Below are positions 1-7,069 of a stretch of 33,033 nt of DNA, in pieces. The stretch's first letter is position 1. Each line of letters opens with the position of its first letter. A model generated the notes under the pieces. That model searched no databases. It had not been told where the DNA came from and saw only the letters and a list, made by a program, of their open reading frames with translations. The translations under genes and the position numbers were made by a program. Source of the stretch: Amnibacterium sp. (GTDB lineage: Bacteria; Actinomycetota; Actinomycetes; Actinomycetales; Microbacteriaceae); NCBI GenBank assembly GCA_025936735.1, contig JAICSU010000012.1:1-33033 (forward strand), written 5' to 3'.

Positions 1-726
1 ACGGCGATCGCCATCGGCGCGCCGCTCGACCTGCCGGGAACCGTCACGACGGGCATCGTGTCGGCCCTGGGGCGCAGCATCAGCATCCAGTCGTCCGCGG
101 TGCCGAACAACGGCAACGACTCGGGCGGCGGCAGCGACGGCACCGGACCGTTCAACTTCTGGAACTTCGGCAACGGCGACGGCTCCGGCGGCGGCGCGCA
201 GACCCCCACGTCGACCATCGCCCTGGCGGTGATCCAGACGGATGCGGCCATCAACCCGGGCAACTCCGGCGGTGCGCTGCTCGACGCGCAGGGCCGGGTG
301 ATCGGCGTGAACGTCGCGATCGCCTCCACCGGCTCCTCGTCGTCGGCCGGCAGCCAGTCCGGCAGCATCGGCGTCGGCTTCGCGATCCCGTCGAACATCG
401 CCAAGCGGATCGCCGACCAGCTGATCCACGACAAGAAGGCCACTCACGGCCTGCTCGGCGCCACCGTCAAGGACTCGACGAGCTCGTCGAGCAGCACGGT
501 CGCCGGCGCCCTCGTGGACAGCGTCACCTCCGGGGGAGCCGCCGCGAAGGCCGGATTGAAGCAGGGCGACGTCATCACCCGCTTCAACGGCGTGGCCATC
601 CAGAGCGCGACGGACCTCACCGCGCAGGTGCGCGCCCTCGCGGGCGGGGCGAGCGCGCAGCTCGTCTACCTCCGCGACGGCACGTCGCACACCGCGACCG
701 TGAAGCTCGGCACCTACTCCGGCTGA
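1..726 (+). CDS. HtrA/DegP-like serine protease with PDZ domain (3' part)
   Basis: Frame 1 is open from the first base, so the gene starts upstream and only about 241 C-terminal residues are here. The trypsin-like half shows the typical TAIAIGAPLDLPGTVTTGIVS strand region (written here as two overlapping pieces of that family pattern) and then NPGNSGGALL, whose GNSGG holds the nucleophile Ser. Between these lies an unusually Gly/Ser/Asn-rich loop (about bases 105-210). The last 90 residues form a PDZ domain with GLLGATV as the carboxylate-binding loop and the AGLKQGDVITRFNG motif. Members of this family are membrane-anchored or secreted quality-control proteases acting outside the cytoplasmic membrane; the anchor and the catalytic His and Asp would lie upstream of the window. 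A strong hairpin follows the stop codon. The family call is firm; which HtrA paralogue this is cannot be told. Confidence 0.93.
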   Translation, partial: TAIAIGAPLDLPGTVTTGIVSALGRSISIQSSAVPNNGNDSGGGSDGTGPFNFWNFGNGDGSGGGAQTPTSTIALAVIQTDAAINPGNSGGALLDAQGRVIGVNVAIASTGSSSSAGSQSGSIGVGFAIPSNIAKRIADQLIHDKKATHGLLGATVKDSTSSSSSTVAGALVDSVTSGGAAAKAGLKQGDVITRFNGVAIQSATDLTAQVRALAGGASAQLVYLRDGTSHTATVKLGTYSG

Positions 727-740
727 TCGGCCGAAGCGGC

Positions 741-773
741 GGGGGCCGCCACCCGGCGCGGGTGGCGGCCCCC
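741..773 (+). terminator. Strong hairpin terminator after the htrA-like gene
   Basis: A perfect 14-bp stem (741-754 pairing with 760-773) with a 5-base loop begins 14 bases after the stop codon. It is followed by ATCGTAG, so there is no U-tract, as is common for high-GC actinobacterial terminators. It separates the protease gene from the amylosucrase promoter just downstream. Confidence 0.8.
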
Positions 774-777
774 ATCG

Positions 778-783
778 TAGGCT
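778..783 (+). promoter_or_regulatory. Candidate -10 element of the amylosucrase gene
   Basis: TAGGCT fits the actinobacterial TANNNT -10 pattern and lies 28 bases before the ATG at 812, leaving room for a short leader with the Shine-Dalgarno-like GGGGACG. No convincing -35 hexamer is seen. Confidence 0.4.
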
Positions 784-811
784 GGCCCGGTTCGACGGAT
801 CGGGGACGCTG

Positions 812-2698
812 ATGCTCACGCTCGCGCAGCAGGCGACGGCCGCTCGGGCCTTCGTGGACACCGCCCTCCGCGACGCGGGCGCCCCGGTCGACGAGGCGCT
901 GGCGCGGCGGCTCGACCTGCACTTCCCGCGCCTCTTCGAGCACTACACCGACGTGTACGGCGACCGCGCGGACTGCCTCGACCGGCTCGCCGACCTGGTC
1001 GTGCGGCTCGCCGCCGCCTGGGCGGATCGACCCGACGACCTGAAGGCCCTCGACGCGGCGCGGGAGGCCGACCCGGGCTGGTTCCTGTCGAACCGGATGC
1101 TCGGCGGCGTCTGCTACGTCGACCGGTACGCGGGCGACCTCGAGGGCGTGCGGAACCGCATCCCGTACTTCCGTGAGCTCGGTCTCACCTATCTGCACCT
1201 CATGCCGCTGTTCCGGGCCCCGGAGCAGAACTCCGACGGCGGCTACGCGGTGTCCAGCTACCGGGAGGTGGACCCCGCGCTCGGCGACATGGCCGCGCTG
1301 CGCCGCCTCGCCGCGGACCTCCGCGCCGCGGGCATCTCGCTCGTCGTCGACTTCATCTTCAACCACACGAGCAACGAGCACGAGTGGGCGCAGCGGGCGC
1401 TCGCCGGCGACCCCGAGTACGAGGCGTACTACCGGATCTTCCCCGACCGCACCATGCCGGACGCCTACGAGCGCACGACGCGGGAGATCTTCCCGGACGA
1501 CCACCCCGGCTCCTTCGTGCAGCTGCCGGACGGCCGGTGGATCTGGTCGACGTTCTACTCCTTCCAGTGGGACCTGAACTACGCCAACCCCGCCGTCTTC
1601 GCGGCGATGGCGGGGGAGCTGCTGTTCCTCGCGAACCTCGGCGTGGACGTCCTGCGGATGGATGCGGTCGCCTTCATCTGGAAGGAGCTCGGCACCAGCT
1701 GCGAGAGCCTCCCGCAGGCCCACACGCTCCTGCGCGCGTTCAACGCCGTCTGCCGGATCGCCGCACCGTCCCTGCTGTTCAAGTCCGAGGCGATCGTGCA
1801 CCCCGACGAGGTGGTGCAGTACATCGCTCCGGAGGAGTGCCAGCTGTCCTACAACCCGCTGCAGATGGCGCTGACCTGGGAGGCGCTCGCGACCCGGGAC
1901 GCGTCGCTGCTCGCCCAGGCGCTCGAGCGGCGGCACACCATCGACCCGGCGTGCGCCTGGGTCAACTACGTGCGCAGCCACGACGACATCGGCTGGACCT
2001 TCGCGGACGAGGACGCGGCGGAGCTCGGCATCGACGCCGGGCCCCACCGCCGGTTCCTGAACGCCTTCTACGGAGGCCGGTTCCCCGGCACCTTCGCCCG
2101 CGGCGTGCCCTTCCAGGAGAACCCGCGCACCGGCGACGCCCGGGTCTCGGGCACCACCGCGTCCCTCGCCGGCCTGGAGTCGGGGGAGCCGGGCGCGGCG
2201 CAGCGCATCCTGCTCGCCCACGCCATCGCGTTCTCGACCGGCGGCATCCCGCTCATCTACCTCGGCGACGAGGTCGGCCAGCTGAACGACTACAGCTACC
2301 TCGCCGATCCGGACCGGGCCGGCGACAGCCGCTGGGTCCACCGCCCGGCCTACCCCGCGGAGCGGTACGCGCAGCGGAACGACCGCGACAGCGACGCGGG
2401 CACGATCTACCGCGGCCTGCGCCGGCTGATCGCGGTCCGCCGCGCGAGCGACGAGTTGGCGGCCGGGGCCCTGATCGGCTTCCGCACGCACAACCGGCAC
2501 GTGCTCGGCTACCAGCGCCCCGGGGCGGACGGCACCGTCCTCGTGCTCGCGAACGTCTCGGACAGCCCGCAGCTCGTTCCGGCCGAGGCGTTCTCCGCGC
2601 TGCCGGCGTCCGCGATCGACCTGATCACCGACGCCGACACGAGCCTCTGGGCCGACCTCGAGCTCGCGCCGCTCGAGTTCCTCTGGCTGCAGGTCTGA
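812..2698 (+). CDS. Amylosucrase-type glucosyltransferase (GH13)
   Basis: A 628-residue alpha-amylase-superfamily protein of the amylosucrase subfamily. These cytoplasmic or secreted enzymes use sucrose to build alpha-1,4-glucan, releasing fructose, or simply hydrolyse sucrose. The (beta/alpha)8 barrel motifs are clear: DFIFNHTSNEH, then LRMDAVAFIWKELGTSCE with nucleophile D284, then FKSEAIVHPDEV with acid/base E326, then RSHDDIGW with D391. From memory, the catalytic residues of the Neisseria polysaccharea enzyme are D286, E328 and D393, so all three are offset by the same two residues. The length also matches that enzyme. No signal peptide is visible. The ATG at 812 follows GGGGACG. No sugar transporter or regulator lies next to it, so it seems to be a stand-alone gene. 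Sucrose hydrolase is the main alternative activity. Confidence 0.92.
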   Translation: MLTLAQQATAARAFVDTALRDAGAPVDEALARRLDLHFPRLFEHYTDVYGDRADCLDRLADLVVRLAAAWADRPDDLKALDAAREADPGWFLSNRMLGGVCYVDRYAGDLEGVRNRIPYFRELGLTYLHLMPLFRAPEQNSDGGYAVSSYREVDPALGDMAALRRLAADLRAAGISLVVDFIFNHTSNEHEWAQRALAGDPEYEAYYRIFPDRTMPDAYERTTREIFPDDHPGSFVQLPDGRWIWSTFYSFQWDLNYANPAVFAAMAGELLFLANLGVDVLRMDAVAFIWKELGTSCESLPQAHTLLRAFNAVCRIAAPSLLFKSEAIVHPDEVVQYIAPEECQLSYNPLQMALTWEALATRDASLLAQALERRHTIDPACAWVNYVRSHDDIGWTFADEDAAELGIDAGPHRRFLNAFYGGRFPGTFARGVPFQENPRTGDARVSGTTASLAGLESGEPGAAQRILLAHAIAFSTGGIPLIYLGDEVGQLNDYSYLADPDRAGDSRWVHRPAYPAERYAQRNDRDSDAGTIYRGLRRLIAVRRASDELAAGALIGFRTHNRHVLGYQRPGADGTVLVLANVSDSPQLVPAEAFSALPASAIDLITDADTSLWADLELAPLEFLWLQV

Positions 2699-2701
2699 GC
2701 C

Positions 2702-3448
2702 TCAGGACTCCTCGGCCAGGCGCTTCCGCGGGGAGCCGACGCCCACCTCGTCCGGGAACGTGGCGGGCGCCGGTCCGAACGCCGTCCGGGTGGCGGAGAT
2801 CACCTTGCGACCGGCGAGGTGGTTGCCGGCGCCGCCGAGCACCGCGCCGACGCCGAAGGGGATAGCGCGGAGCACGATCGATGCGCCCTCCCGGGTCGCG
2901 AACCGCTGCAGGAAGCGGCGGCGGATCCGGTCCGTCAGCCGGCTCATCAGCTGCTTCGGCAGCCGCTGCGTCACCATCTCACCCCAGTAGGCGGACCGGT
3001 TCGGGCCCGTGCCGCTCGCCTCACCGGCGAACTGCTGCACGAGGTTCGCGCCCACCGGGCCGAGCATCAGGGCCATGACGAGCGTGCTCGAGCGCTCCGG
3101 ATCCTCGACCGCGACACCGTGCAGCTCCGCCACCGACTGCGCGAACATCGCGCTCGCCTCCAGGAAGCCGGCGGTCTCGGCGCCGCTGATGGCGATCGAG
3201 GCGATCGTGCCGACGCCCGGCAGCACCGCGACGGCGCCCGTCGCGGCACCCCCCGTCGTCACCGCCGCCAGGTAGCGCTGCTCGAGGACGGCGACCACCT
3301 CGGCCGGTGTCGCGTCGGGCTTCTGCTTGCGGATCGACCGCAGGTGCGCGAGCACGACCGGTCGCTGCACCGACAGCAGGCGGTCGAAGCCCTGCTTGGT
3401 CCAGCCCGACTGCAGCCGCTCGGGATCGATGTTCGGTGCCTTCGCCAT
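2702..3448 (-). CDS. Conserved helical protein, possibly EcsC-like
   Basis: About 248 residues beginning MAKAPNIDPE. I prefer this ATG over an upstream GTG (3478) because a -10-like TAGGAT sits seven bases before it, the leaderless pattern seen elsewhere in the window. The middle is rich in Gly and Ala: VAVLPGVGTIASIAISG and the later AIPFGVGAVLGGAGNHLAG look like glycine-rich hydrophobic hairpins that could associate with membrane. This resembles the EcsC-type fold of unknown function, but I recognise it only weakly. The C-terminus is basic and Pro-rich (SPRKRLAEES). It converges with the amylosucrase gene with only three bases between the stops. The function is unknown. Confidence 0.75.
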   Translation of the reverse strand: MAKAPNIDPERLQSGWTKQGFDRLLSVQRPVVLAHLRSIRKQKPDATPAEVVAVLEQRYLAAVTTGGAATGAVAVLPGVGTIASIAISGAETAGFLEASAMFAQSVAELHGVAVEDPERSSTLVMALMLGPVGANLVQQFAGEASGTGPNRSAYWGEMVTQRLPKQLMSRLTDRIRRRFLQRFATREGASIVLRAIPFGVGAVLGGAGNHLAGRKVISATRTAFGPAPATFPDEVGVGSPRKRLAEES

Positions 3449-3455
3449 GTCGGGG

Positions 3456-3461
3456 ATCCTA
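3456..3461 (-). promoter_or_regulatory. Leaderless-type -10 element of the EcsC-like gene
   Basis: On the minus strand TAGGAT is followed by CCCCGAC and then the ATG at 3448. Transcription would start at or next to the start codon, giving a leaderless mRNA. Confidence 0.5.
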
Positions 3462-3518
3462 GGAAACCGCCCTGGCACCCCGCCGACCGTCCGCCGCGTC
3501 GGTGCCTCGTGCCGGTGC

Positions 3519-3524
3519 TAGCGT
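3519..3524 (+). promoter_or_regulatory. Candidate -10 element for the 138-residue membrane protein
   Basis: TAGCGT, 30 bases before the GTG at 3555. The leader it would give contains the Shine-Dalgarno sequence GAGGAG. Confidence 0.4.
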
Positions 3525-3554
3525 CGGTCGGTCCCGCCAGCGAGGAGCTGACCC

Positions 3555-3971
3555 GTGTCCATCCCGTTCTTCGGCCCCGCCCAGACCGACGCGTTCATCC
3601 CCGCGCTCGTCTGGTTCCTCGTGGCGACGGCGTTCGCCGTGACCCCGGTCGTGCTCGCGCCGCTGCTCGCCCGGATGCGCCTCGGCCGGCCTCTCACGGC
3701 CGCGGCCGTCGTCCTCGCGGTGGCCGCGGTGGTGCCGGGGTGCATCGAGGCGGGGCAGGCGGTCGCCACCCTCGGGGACGAGCACGCCCTCGTGCAGGCC
3801 ACGATGGCCGACCGGTACGGGGTGCCCCTGTCCTCCGGTGAGGTGGGCAGCCTGCTCGAGGGCGGGAAGGTCAAGCCCGCCGGCTTCGCGCACACGATCC
3901 ATCTCGAGGCCGGGGCCGACGGGCAGTACGCGCCGGTGGAGGCGGTCGTCGGCCCGCTGCCGGCCCGGTGA
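3555..3971 (+). CDS. Small two-TM membrane protein of unknown function
   Basis: 138 residues starting MSIPFFGPAQTD. The GTG start is set by GAGGAG nine bases upstream. Two hydrophobic segments are seen at about residues 15-38 (LVWFLVATAFAVTPVVLAPL) and 46-66 (PLTAAAVVLAVAAVVPG), followed by a soluble tail of about 70 residues that would face outside if both segments span the membrane. No known domain is recognised. It converges with the Wzt-type gene, with four bases between the stops. Confidence 0.7.
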   Translation: MSIPFFGPAQTDAFIPALVWFLVATAFAVTPVVLAPLLARMRLGRPLTAAAVVLAVAAVVPGCIEAGQAVATLGDEHALVQATMADRYGVPLSSGEVGSLLEGGKVKPAGFAHTIHLEAGADGQYAPVEAVVGPLPAR

Positions 3972-3975
3972 CGGC

Positions 3976-4713
3976 TCAGCCCTTGTAGTCGTCCTCGTAG
4001 CGGTCGAAGGCCTCCTCGATGCCGCCGTCGAACTGCATCCGCCCCTTGTCGAGGTAGAGCCCGCGCTGGCAGAAGCGCTTCAGGTCGGCGGCGTTGTGCG
4101 AGACGAAGAAGAGGGTGCGGCCCTCGTCGAGCATCTCCTCGATGCGGGCGTAGCACTTGTTGCGGAAGCCCCGGTCGCCGACCGCGAGCACCTCGTCGAC
4201 GAGCAGGATCGGTTCGTCCATCCGCGACACGACGCTGAACGCGGCGCGCACCTTCATGCCGGACGACAGGTGCCGGTAGGGGGTGTTGACGAAGTCCTTG
4301 ATCTCCGCGAAGTCGATGATGTCGTCGAACTCCGCGTCGATCTCGCTCTTGCGCTTCCCGTGCAGGCCCGCCGAGAGGTAGATGTTGTCGCGGACGGAGA
4401 GGTCCTCGACGAAGCCGCCCGTGATCTCGATCAGCGGAGCGACCCCGCGCCGGACGGACACGTGCCCCTCGTCGGGCAGCATCACCTCGGCGACGAGCTT
4501 CAGCAGCGTCGACTTGCCCTGCCCGTTGCGGCCGACGACGCCGATCGACTCGCCCTGCTGCACGTCGAAGCTGATGTTGCGGAGCGCCCAGAACTCGTCC
4601 GGCTTCGCTCGCCGCTCGCCGGTGGCGAAGAGGTCCTTGAAGCTGCGCGTCCGCTGCCGGTTGCGCTTGAACCGGATGCCGACGTCGTCGACCGAGATGA
4701 CGGGCGTCGGCAC
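3976..4713 (-). CDS. Wzt/TagH-type polysaccharide ABC exporter ATPase
   Basis: 245 residues. Walker A is GRNGQGKST at about residues 61-69, preceded by the VQQGESIGVVG strand typical of polysaccharide-export ATPases (Wzt, TagH, RfbE). The signature segment reads YRHLSSGMKVRAAFSV and Walker B is ILLVDEVLAVGD. The VDEVLAVGD form is characteristic of this export subfamily. There is no C-terminal glycan-binding domain of the long Wzt kind, so it resembles the short Wzt/TagH ATPases. The GTG start is one base after the permease stop, and its Shine-Dalgarno AAGGAG lies inside the permease's last codons, so the two are translationally linked. It should power export of an undecaprenyl-linked polysaccharide or teichoic acid across the cytoplasmic membrane. 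Confidence 0.93.
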   Translation of the reverse strand: MPTPVISVDDVGIRFKRNRQRTRSFKDLFATGERRAKPDEFWALRNISFDVQQGESIGVVGRNGQGKSTLLKLVAEVMLPDEGHVSVRRGVAPLIEITGGFVEDLSVRDNIYLSAGLHGKRKSEIDAEFDDIIDFAEIKDFVNTPYRHLSSGMKVRAAFSVVSRMDEPILLVDEVLAVGDRGFRNKCYARIEEMLDEGRTLFFVSHNAADLKRFCQRGLYLDKGRMQFDGGIEEAFDRYEDDYKG

Positions 4714-4714
4714 C

Positions 4715-5536
4715 TCAGATCTCCTTCAGCACGCGCGGCACGCTGCGCCGGAACACGACCGTGCCGATCGCCAGCACGATCAGCGACACGATCGCCGACT
4801 CGAGCACGTAGACCCAGTCGAGCACCTCCGGGAAGAAGCAGGCCCGGTACAGCTCGAGGAAGCCGACGACGGGGTCGAGGCCGTAGAGGAAGTGCAGGAC
4901 CGGGTTCCCGAGCTTGAACGAGTAGATGACGGGCGCGCCGTAGAACAGCAGGCGGGTCACGAGCTTCACGACCCGCTCGAGGTCGCGGAGGAACACCGAC
5001 GCCGGGGCGATGATCAGGTTGAACCCCACCGTGAGCACGATCTGCAGCACGAGCGCGATCGGCAGGTACAGCAGCCCCTCGACGACCGGGGCCTTCAGGG
5101 TCACGAGTGCGAAGAAGGCGATCACCGGAAGGCTGATCAGGAACTCGATGCCCTTCGACGCGATCTGCCGGAGGATCCAGATGCTCCGGGGGATCTTCAC
5201 CGATCGGATGAGCTTCGCCTCGGACCGGAACGCCTTCGTCGCATCCGAGATGTTGCCGCTGAACCAGGTCCAGGGCAGCAGGGCCGAGAGCAGGAAGACG
5301 ATGTAGGGCTCCTGGCCCGCACGCCCGTGCGGGATGACCAGGGTGAAGACGAACCAGTAGATCCCCGCCATGAGCAGGGGGTCGATGATCGACCAGAGGT
5401 AGCCGAGGGCGCTCGTCGTGTAGCGGACCTTCAGGTCGCGCGTCGTGAGCAGCCACAGCGCGTGCCGGTAGCGGGTCCAGTAGCCGGGGCGCCGAGCAGC
5501 CCGAACGGGCCGGGTCGCGGTCACGGCTGCGGTCAC
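4715..5536 (-). CDS. Wzm/TagG-type polysaccharide ABC exporter permease
   Basis: About 273 residues if the GTG at 5536 is used (a second GTG at 5524 is possible; neither has a strong Shine-Dalgarno). An ABC2-membrane protein with about six TM segments: LWSIIDPLLMAGIYWFVFTL, then FLLSALLPWTWFSGNI, a cytoplasmic stretch SEAKLIRSVKIPRSIW, and four further hydrophobic stretches. The N-terminal YRHALWLLTTRDLKVRY amphipathic segment and the EPYIVFLLSALLPWTWF pattern match the O-antigen/teichoic-acid exporter family. It is first in a two-gene operon with the ATPase, transcribed from the divergent region at 5537-5701. The exported polymer may relate to the TagF-like and GT4 genes at 24.5-26.9 kb, but they are 19 kb away. 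Confidence 0.92.
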   Translation of the reverse strand: MTAAVTATRPVRAARRPGYWTRYRHALWLLTTRDLKVRYTTSALGYLWSIIDPLLMAGIYWFVFTLVIPHGRAGQEPYIVFLLSALLPWTWFSGNISDATKAFRSEAKLIRSVKIPRSIWILRQIASKGIEFLISLPVIAFFALVTLKAPVVEGLLYLPIALVLQIVLTVGFNLIIAPASVFLRDLERVVKLVTRLLFYGAPVIYSFKLGNPVLHFLYGLDPVVGFLELYRACFFPEVLDWVYVLESAIVSLIVLAIGTVVFRRSVPRVLKEI

Positions 5537-5613
5537 GGGAGTCCGTTCGATGTCAGGGGCGATCCGGTTCGTCCGGGATCGGGCGCACGGCGACGGGCGG
5601 GCGCCGGGACGCC

Positions 5614-5640
5614 ATGCTAATCGACCGGCCCTGCTGTCAA
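5614..5640 (-). promoter_or_regulatory. Promoter of the wzm/wzt-type operon
   Basis: On the minus strand a perfect TTGACA (5640-5635) is followed after 15 bases by TAGCAT (5619-5614). The spacer is short for a housekeeping sigma factor, but the hexamers are good and this is one of the few AT-rich spots locally. It would give a leader of about 70 bases. Confidence 0.5.
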
Positions 5641-5689
5641 GCGGTTCCGAGGGTTCCGGCGTGCCAGGTGGGCTGCCCGGCGCGGTTGC

Positions 5690-5695
5690 TAGCGT
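5690..5695 (+). promoter_or_regulatory. Leaderless-type -10 element of the ABC-2 operon
   Basis: TAGCGT, then six bases, then the GTG at 5702. The gene has no Shine-Dalgarno sequence, so this spacing supports both the start codon and a leaderless transcript. Confidence 0.55.
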
Positions 5696-5701
5696 GCCCG
5701 T

Positions 5702-7069
5702 GTGACTCCAGCAGCCGACGGTGACCGGGCGGATCGCGAGGAGCAGGCGGCCCCCGAGACGGCGGCTCCGCGCCCGGCGACGAAACGGCCGGCGAAGGCG
5801 AAGGCGGCGACGGGCTCGTCCGGGACGACCAAGCGCGCCACGACGTCGCGGGCGAAGGCCACCACGGGGGAGCCCGGCGCGAAGCGGTCGGGCACCCGCG
5901 GCGGCGCGACGGCGCGGTCGCGCCCGGCCTCGCCGCGGGTCGCGGCCGCCGAGCAGGCGCCGGACACGGTGCGCGACCGCGCTGCCGCACCGGCCGAAGC
6001 GGTGGAGGAGCCGCCGACCCGGGAGCTGCCGCCGGAGCCCGGCGACGCGGGCGAGCGACCGACCCGCGAGCTGCCCCCCGCCGACCCGCCGGCCGTGCCG
6101 TCGTCCGCGCCGGAGGAGACGACGGAGATCCTCCCGGCGACGGGCGAGGCCCCGACGCTGCGGCTGCCCGCGGCGCAGGCCGTGCCCGCGGCCCCGCCGC
6201 AGGTCCCTGCGCCTCCGGCTGCGCCGCCCGCGGCCGCAGCTCCCGCGCCGGCGGCGACCGCAGCTCCCGCGGCGGCCGCGCCCGACGCGACGGCGTCCCG
6301 GTTCAAGAACCGGCCGGTGCTGCGCATCGAGGGCCTCACGAAGCGGTTCGGGCCGACGCTCGCCGTCGCCGGCATCGATCTGCTGGTGCAGCCCGGTTCC
6401 TTCTACGGCATCGTCGGACCGAACGGCGCCGGCAAGACGACGACCCTGTCGATGATCACGGGGCTGCTGCGGCCCGACACCGGATCCGTCCACGTGCACG
6501 GGATCGACGTGTGGCGGGAGCCGGAGCGGGCGAAGCGGGCCATCGGCGTGCTGCCCGACGCGCTCCGCCTGTTCGACCGGCTCTCCGGAGCGCAGCTCCT
6601 GTACTACTCGGGCGTGCTGCGCGGGCTCGACGCGAAGACCGTCGAGCGGCGCAGCGCCGACCTGGTGCAGGCGTTCGGCCTCGAGGACGCCACCGGGCGC
6701 CTCGTGGCCGACTACTCGGCCGGCATGACGAAGAAGATCGCGCTCGCCTGCGCCATGATCCACTCGCCGCGGCTGCTCGTGCTCGACGAGCCCTTCGAGT
6801 CCGTCGACCCGGTCTCCGCGGCGAACATCGTCGAGATCCTGCAGCGGTACGTGCGGGCCGGTGGCACCGTCGTGCTGTCCAGCCACGGGATGGACCTCAT
6901 CCAGCGGGTCTGCGACCACGTCGCGATCATCATCGGCGGCCGGGTGCTGGCATCCGGCACCGTGGACGAGGTGCGCGGCGACCAGAGCCTCGAGGAGCGG
7001 TTCGTGGACCTCGCGGGCGGCCGGAAGGCGGCGGAGGGGCTCGAGTGGTTGCACAGTTTCTCCGACTGA
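5702..7069 (+). CDS. ABC-2-type transporter ATPase with long low-complexity N-terminus
   Basis: 455 residues. The last 250 are an ordinary ABC ATPase: Walker A GPNGAGKTT from about residue 239, the degenerate signature YSAGMTKK at about 338 (YSxGM is usual in ABC-2 drug or bacteriocin exporters), Walker B LLVLDEPFESVDP, and a switch His in VVLSSHGMD. The first 200 residues are unlike any transporter domain. Residues 1-75 are rich in Lys, Arg, Thr and Ala (TKRPAKAKAATGSSGTTKRA). Residues 90-200 are rich in Pro, Ala and Glu, with two copies of PTRELPP. The next gene, a permease, starts 25 bases inside this one. The pair probably forms one exporter in the cytoplasmic membrane; the substrate is unknown. 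The GTG start is chosen from the leaderless promoter, and codon use stays coding-like through the extension. Confidence 0.9.
   Translation: MTPAADGDRADREEQAAPETAAPRPATKRPAKAKAATGSSGTTKRATTSRAKATTGEPGAKRSGTRGGATARSRPASPRVAAAEQAPDTVRDRAAAPAEAVEEPPTRELPPEPGDAGERPTRELPPADPPAVPSSAPEETTEILPATGEAPTLRLPAAQAVPAAPPQVPAPPAAPPAAAAPAPAATAAPAAAAPDATASRFKNRPVLRIEGLTKRFGPTLAVAGIDLLVQPGSFYGIVGPNGAGKTTTLSMITGLLRPDTGSVHVHGIDVWREPERAKRAIGVLPDALRLFDRLSGAQLLYYSGVLRGLDAKTVERRSADLVQAFGLEDATGRLVADYSAGMTKKIALACAMIHSPRLLVLDEPFESVDPVSAANIVEILQRYVRAGGTVVLSSHGMDLIQRVCDHVAIIIGGRVLASGTVDEVRGDQSLEERFVDLAGGRKAAEGLEWLHSFSD

Noticed and set aside
617-2500. A 627-codon minus-strand frame opposite amylosucrase
   Set aside because: The plus-strand protein has complete GH13 catalytic motifs; the minus frame is low-complexity Arg/Val/Glu.
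5537-7054. A 500-codon N-terminal extension of the Wzm-type permease
   Set aside because: It would lie antisense to the ABC ATPase; the permease family starts near TRPVRAARRPGYW.
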